From the NCBI GenBank assembly GCA_016650135.1, contig JAENWH010000090.1, positions 1 through 7,240 of the forward strand: a DNA stretch of 7,240 nucleotides, in the 5' to 3' direction. Origin of the DNA: Peptostreptococcaceae bacterium. GTDB taxonomy: Bacteria; Bacillota_A; Clostridia; Peptostreptococcales; Anaerovoracaceae. Below are positions 5,571-7,240 of the stretch, piece after piece. The notes beneath the pieces were generated by a model. The model ran no database searches, was not told where the DNA came from, and saw only the letters and a list, made by a program, of their open reading frames with translations. The position numbers and the translations under genes were made by a program. Numbering within the stretch: position 1 is the stretch's first letter; each line of letters starts with the position of its first letter.

Positions 5571-6081
5571 AAATAAAGAATCCCAATGGTCTTTAGTGAT
5601 GAAACTAAACTTAAAAATAATGCTGAATACGTTAGTTGTTTTAATAAGCATTAATATTTTTTTGTGCGCTGCAGTTTTTTCTTTCACTTTCTGGCAGGCA
5701 GAAGAAGATGCGGTCATGATTCTGAATAACCAGACAATAGATGAGACCAGATCGAATAATGGTTTTTTTTATTTGCTGGAGCCAAAAGCGAATGAGCCGG
5801 AAGGTTTTAAACTTTGGAGCATAATAAACAAAGGTACGCCATTGAAAAATTATGAGGTGATTCGTGACATAAACTTTAATGAAAAGTATGATTCTTTTTA
5901 CGACAAACTTTTAGAAATGAAGTACAGCATTTTTTTTGTTGACGAAAAAACCAGAATTACCCTTGAGGTTGGAAATAAAATTTTTCAGTATGCATTGATT
6001 TTCAAATTACTGTTAATATTTGAAGCTATTTTACTGATAAGCGGAGCATTAAAAAACAGAAAAAAATCAAGCGGATTCTGA
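5560..6081 (+). CDS. Sensor histidine kinase, N-terminal membrane sensor part
   Basis: A 173-aa product containing the input half of a histidine kinase: a first membrane helix (about 19-45), an extracytoplasmic loop of about 95 aa (46-140) without a recognised fold, and a second helix (about 142-163) followed by the basic stretch LKNRKK. The frame then runs into TGA at 6079-6081 after four out-of-place residues (SSGF), exactly where the HAMP linker should begin. The ATG at 5560 overlaps the regulator stop by 11 nt, so translation is likely coupled; its own RBS is poor. ATG 5599 is an alternative start that would still keep both helices. Other homopolymers in this part are T8 at 5763-5770 and T8 at 5930-5937, but the frame reads sensibly through both. 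As drawn, this product alone has no kinase activity. Confidence 0.8.
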   Translation: MNNKNKESQWSLVMKLNLKIMLNTLVVLISINIFLCAAVFSFTFWQAEEDAVMILNNQTIDETRSNNGFFYLLEPKANEPEGFKLWSIINKGTPLKNYEVIRDINFNEKYDSFYDKLLEMKYSIFFVDEKTRITLEVGNKIFQYALIFKLLLIFEAILLISGALKNRKKSSGF

Positions 6082-6094
6082 GGCCTATATCAGA
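6060..6094 (+). other. Frameshift point: A7 slippery heptamer in the kinase
   Basis: The A7 tract at 6060-6066 falls in the zero frame as A AAA AAA (codons AGA AAA AAA TCA). A -1 slip here replaces SSGF-stop with IKRILRPISD and joins the 6096-7031 frame seamlessly, giving a 490-aa protein. GGAG at 6043-6046 lies 13 nt upstream, within the range that stimulates -1 shifting. A weak 5-bp stem (TCTGA 6077-6081 / TCAGA 6090-6094) begins 10 nt downstream. One extra A in the tract would equally restore the frame. Confidence 0.7.
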
Positions 6095-6095
6095 T

Positions 6096-7031
6096 ATGAC
6101 CCAAATGACTAAAAAAGCACAGACAATGGCGGCTGGTACGAGAAATACTGTGGATTCCTCTGAAACGAAACGGTTGCGTGAATTAGCGGGGACAATCAGC
6201 AGCATAGATGCAACCAAGCTGAACAAAAGACTTCCTGTTGATGAAACGCAAAAAGAATTGAAGGATTTAGCAAACGCCATCAATAGCATGCTTGATCGAA
6301 TAGATGAAGCTTATACTTCACAGGTACGGTTTGTGTCGGATGCATCCCACGAGCTTCGTACACCAATTGCAGTTGTTCAGGGCTATGCAAACCTTCTGGA
6401 CCGCTGGGGGAAAAACGATCCTGAAACCATGCAGGAAGCCATAGATGCGATTAAAAGCGAATCGGAAAACATGAAAGATCTTGTAGAGCAGCTTTTGTTT
6501 CTGGCTAGGGGAGATAATGAAACCCTTCAATTATATCCGGAAGTTTTTGATTGCGGCGAATTGGTGGAAGAGATTTTGCAAGAAGCTCAAATGATTGACG
6601 GATATCATCGCTTCAGAAAAAAAGAGGGTACGTCAGGATTGATCAATGCGGACCGCCAGTTGATGAAGCAGGCCATTCGGATTTTAGTGGATAACAGTAT
6701 CAAATATACGCCGCAAGACGGGGAAATTGTTGTTTCGGTCAATGCAGAAAATAAAGAAAAAGGGTTTGTACGAATTTCTGTTCAAGACAATGGCATTGGT
6801 ATAGATCCAGACAATATTCCGTATATATTTGATCGATTTTATCGTTCTGATGAATCTCGTGCAAGAAAAACAGGTGGATCCGGCCTTGGGCTTGCCATCA
6901 TGAAATGGATTATAGACAGACATGCCGGGATCATTGAGGTAATAAGCCGTAAAGATATCGGCACCAGAACAACAATCGTCATGCCGGAAACCATTCAAGA
7001 CAAGTCGGTAACACTGAATAACACACCGTAG
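6096..7031 (+). CDS. Sensor histidine kinase, catalytic C-terminal part
   Basis: This carries the cytoplasmic half of the kinase whose membrane part ends at 6081. Residues 1-70 are a HAMP/linker region, slightly longer than usual (helical, ending LANAINSMLDRIDEAY). The dimerisation H-box SHELRTP has phospho-acceptor H85. The ATPase domain shows the N-box VDNSIKYTP (N200), G1 DNGIGI (231-236), F-box IFDRFYRSDES (244-254) and G2 GGSGLGLAI (260-268). All catalytic motifs are intact. ATG 6096 is used only because it is the first start codon after the shift. GAGG at 6080-6083 is 12 nt away, a poor RBS, so independent initiation would be inefficient unless ribosomes re-initiate after the stop at 6081. 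More likely this is the C-terminal portion of one 490-aa kinase made by a -1 shift, or of a mutated or mis-sequenced gene. Without the first part it would be a soluble, unsensing kinase. Confidence 0.85.
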   Translation: MTQMTKKAQTMAAGTRNTVDSSETKRLRELAGTISSIDATKLNKRLPVDETQKELKDLANAINSMLDRIDEAYTSQVRFVSDASHELRTPIAVVQGYANLLDRWGKNDPETMQEAIDAIKSESENMKDLVEQLLFLARGDNETLQLYPEVFDCGELVEEILQEAQMIDGYHRFRKKEGTSGLINADRQLMKQAIRILVDNSIKYTPQDGEIVVSVNAENKEKGFVRISVQDNGIGIDPDNIPYIFDRFYRSDESRARKTGGSGLGLAIMKWIIDRHAGIIEVISRKDIGTRTTIVMPETIQDKSVTLNNTP

Positions 7032-7043
7032 ATTGGAGTAAAG

Positions 7044-7240
7044 ATGAGAGATTATAAAGAAGAATTAAAAAATAGGATAGCATTTATTAGAAATTTATTG
7101 GAAACGAGTGGAGCTGAAGGGATCGTCTATGGAAACAGCGGCGGCAAAGACAGTGCGCTTGCAGGAATATTATCTAAGATGGCCTGTGATAATACGCTTG
7201 GGGTGATGATGCCATGCCAGTCAAAGCGTAATTATGAAGA
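7044..7240 (+). CDS. nadE: NH3-dependent NAD+ synthetase, N-terminal fragment
   Basis: The first 65 codons of a gene cut by the window end. The PP-loop SGGKDS (32-37) marks an N-type ATP pyrophosphatase, and the following GVMMPCQSKRNYEE fits NadE, where GVxMP(C/S) is conserved. NadE adenylates nicotinic acid adenine dinucleotide and amidates it to NAD+, the last step of NAD synthesis, in the cytoplasm. There is no nitrilase-type glutaminase domain at the N-terminus, so it should use ammonia directly. GGAG at 7035-7038 lies 5 nt before ATG. The gene starts 12 nt after the kinase stop and so probably shares its transcript. Other PP-loop enzymes (GMP synthase, tRNA thiolases) fit less well. Confidence 0.85.
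   Translation, partial: MRDYKEELKNRIAFIRNLLETSGAEGIVYGNSGGKDSALAGILSKMACDNTLGVMMPCQSKRNYE

Overview
The window is low-GC, AT-rich DNA that looks like a Firmicute, most likely a member of the Clostridia. It has strong GGAGG-type ribosome binding sites, a TTG-started RNase J close to the Bacillus enzyme in length and residue positions, a GntR (YtrA-like)/ABC cassette and a UBA-DUF4342 protein. The genus cannot be named from sequence alone. Genes are dense and all intergenic regions are short except 3930-4281.

Layout: (1) 1-204 is a leader region with a good sigma-A-type promoter pointing left out of the window, a weaker rightward one, and a small hairpin ahead of rnjA. (2) 205-1863 (+) is ribonuclease J, followed by a long hairpin at 1905-1945 that can terminate transcription from both sides. 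(3) 1960-1989 is a 30-bp repeat unit. (4) 3929-2011 (-) is a compact three-gene operon: YtrA-type GntR repressor, ABC ATPase and ABC-2 permease. The junctions are 0 bp and a 7-bp overlap. The promoter sits inside an elaborate dyad operator at 3946-3987. (5) 4089-4177 is a perfect long inverted repeat made of two head-to-head copies of the same 30-bp unit plus a truncated third copy. (6) 4282-7240 (+) is an apparent operon: a membrane UBA-DUF4342 protein, an OmpR-family response regulator, a sensor histidine kinase and the start of nadE (NAD+ synthetase, cut by the window end).

How the parts work together: the GntR/ABC cassette has the form of a self-repressed, ligand-inducible transporter, probably for export or envelope-stress functions. 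The rightward operon couples a small membrane protein to a two-component system. The sensor kinase is split into two frames: a 173-aa membrane sensor part (5560-6081) and a 311-aa catalytic part (6096-7031). They are separated by an A7 tract that is an in-phase A AAA AAA slippery heptamer, so a -1 shift exactly there gives a normal 490-aa kinase. This may be a one-base deletion, a sequencing error or real recoding.

The two things most worth a second look are the kinase frameshift site and the 30-bp GGTGCA...TGCACC repeat family, which lies on both sides of the GntR/ABC cassette. No phage, transposase, CRISPR, rRNA or tRNA gene was seen.
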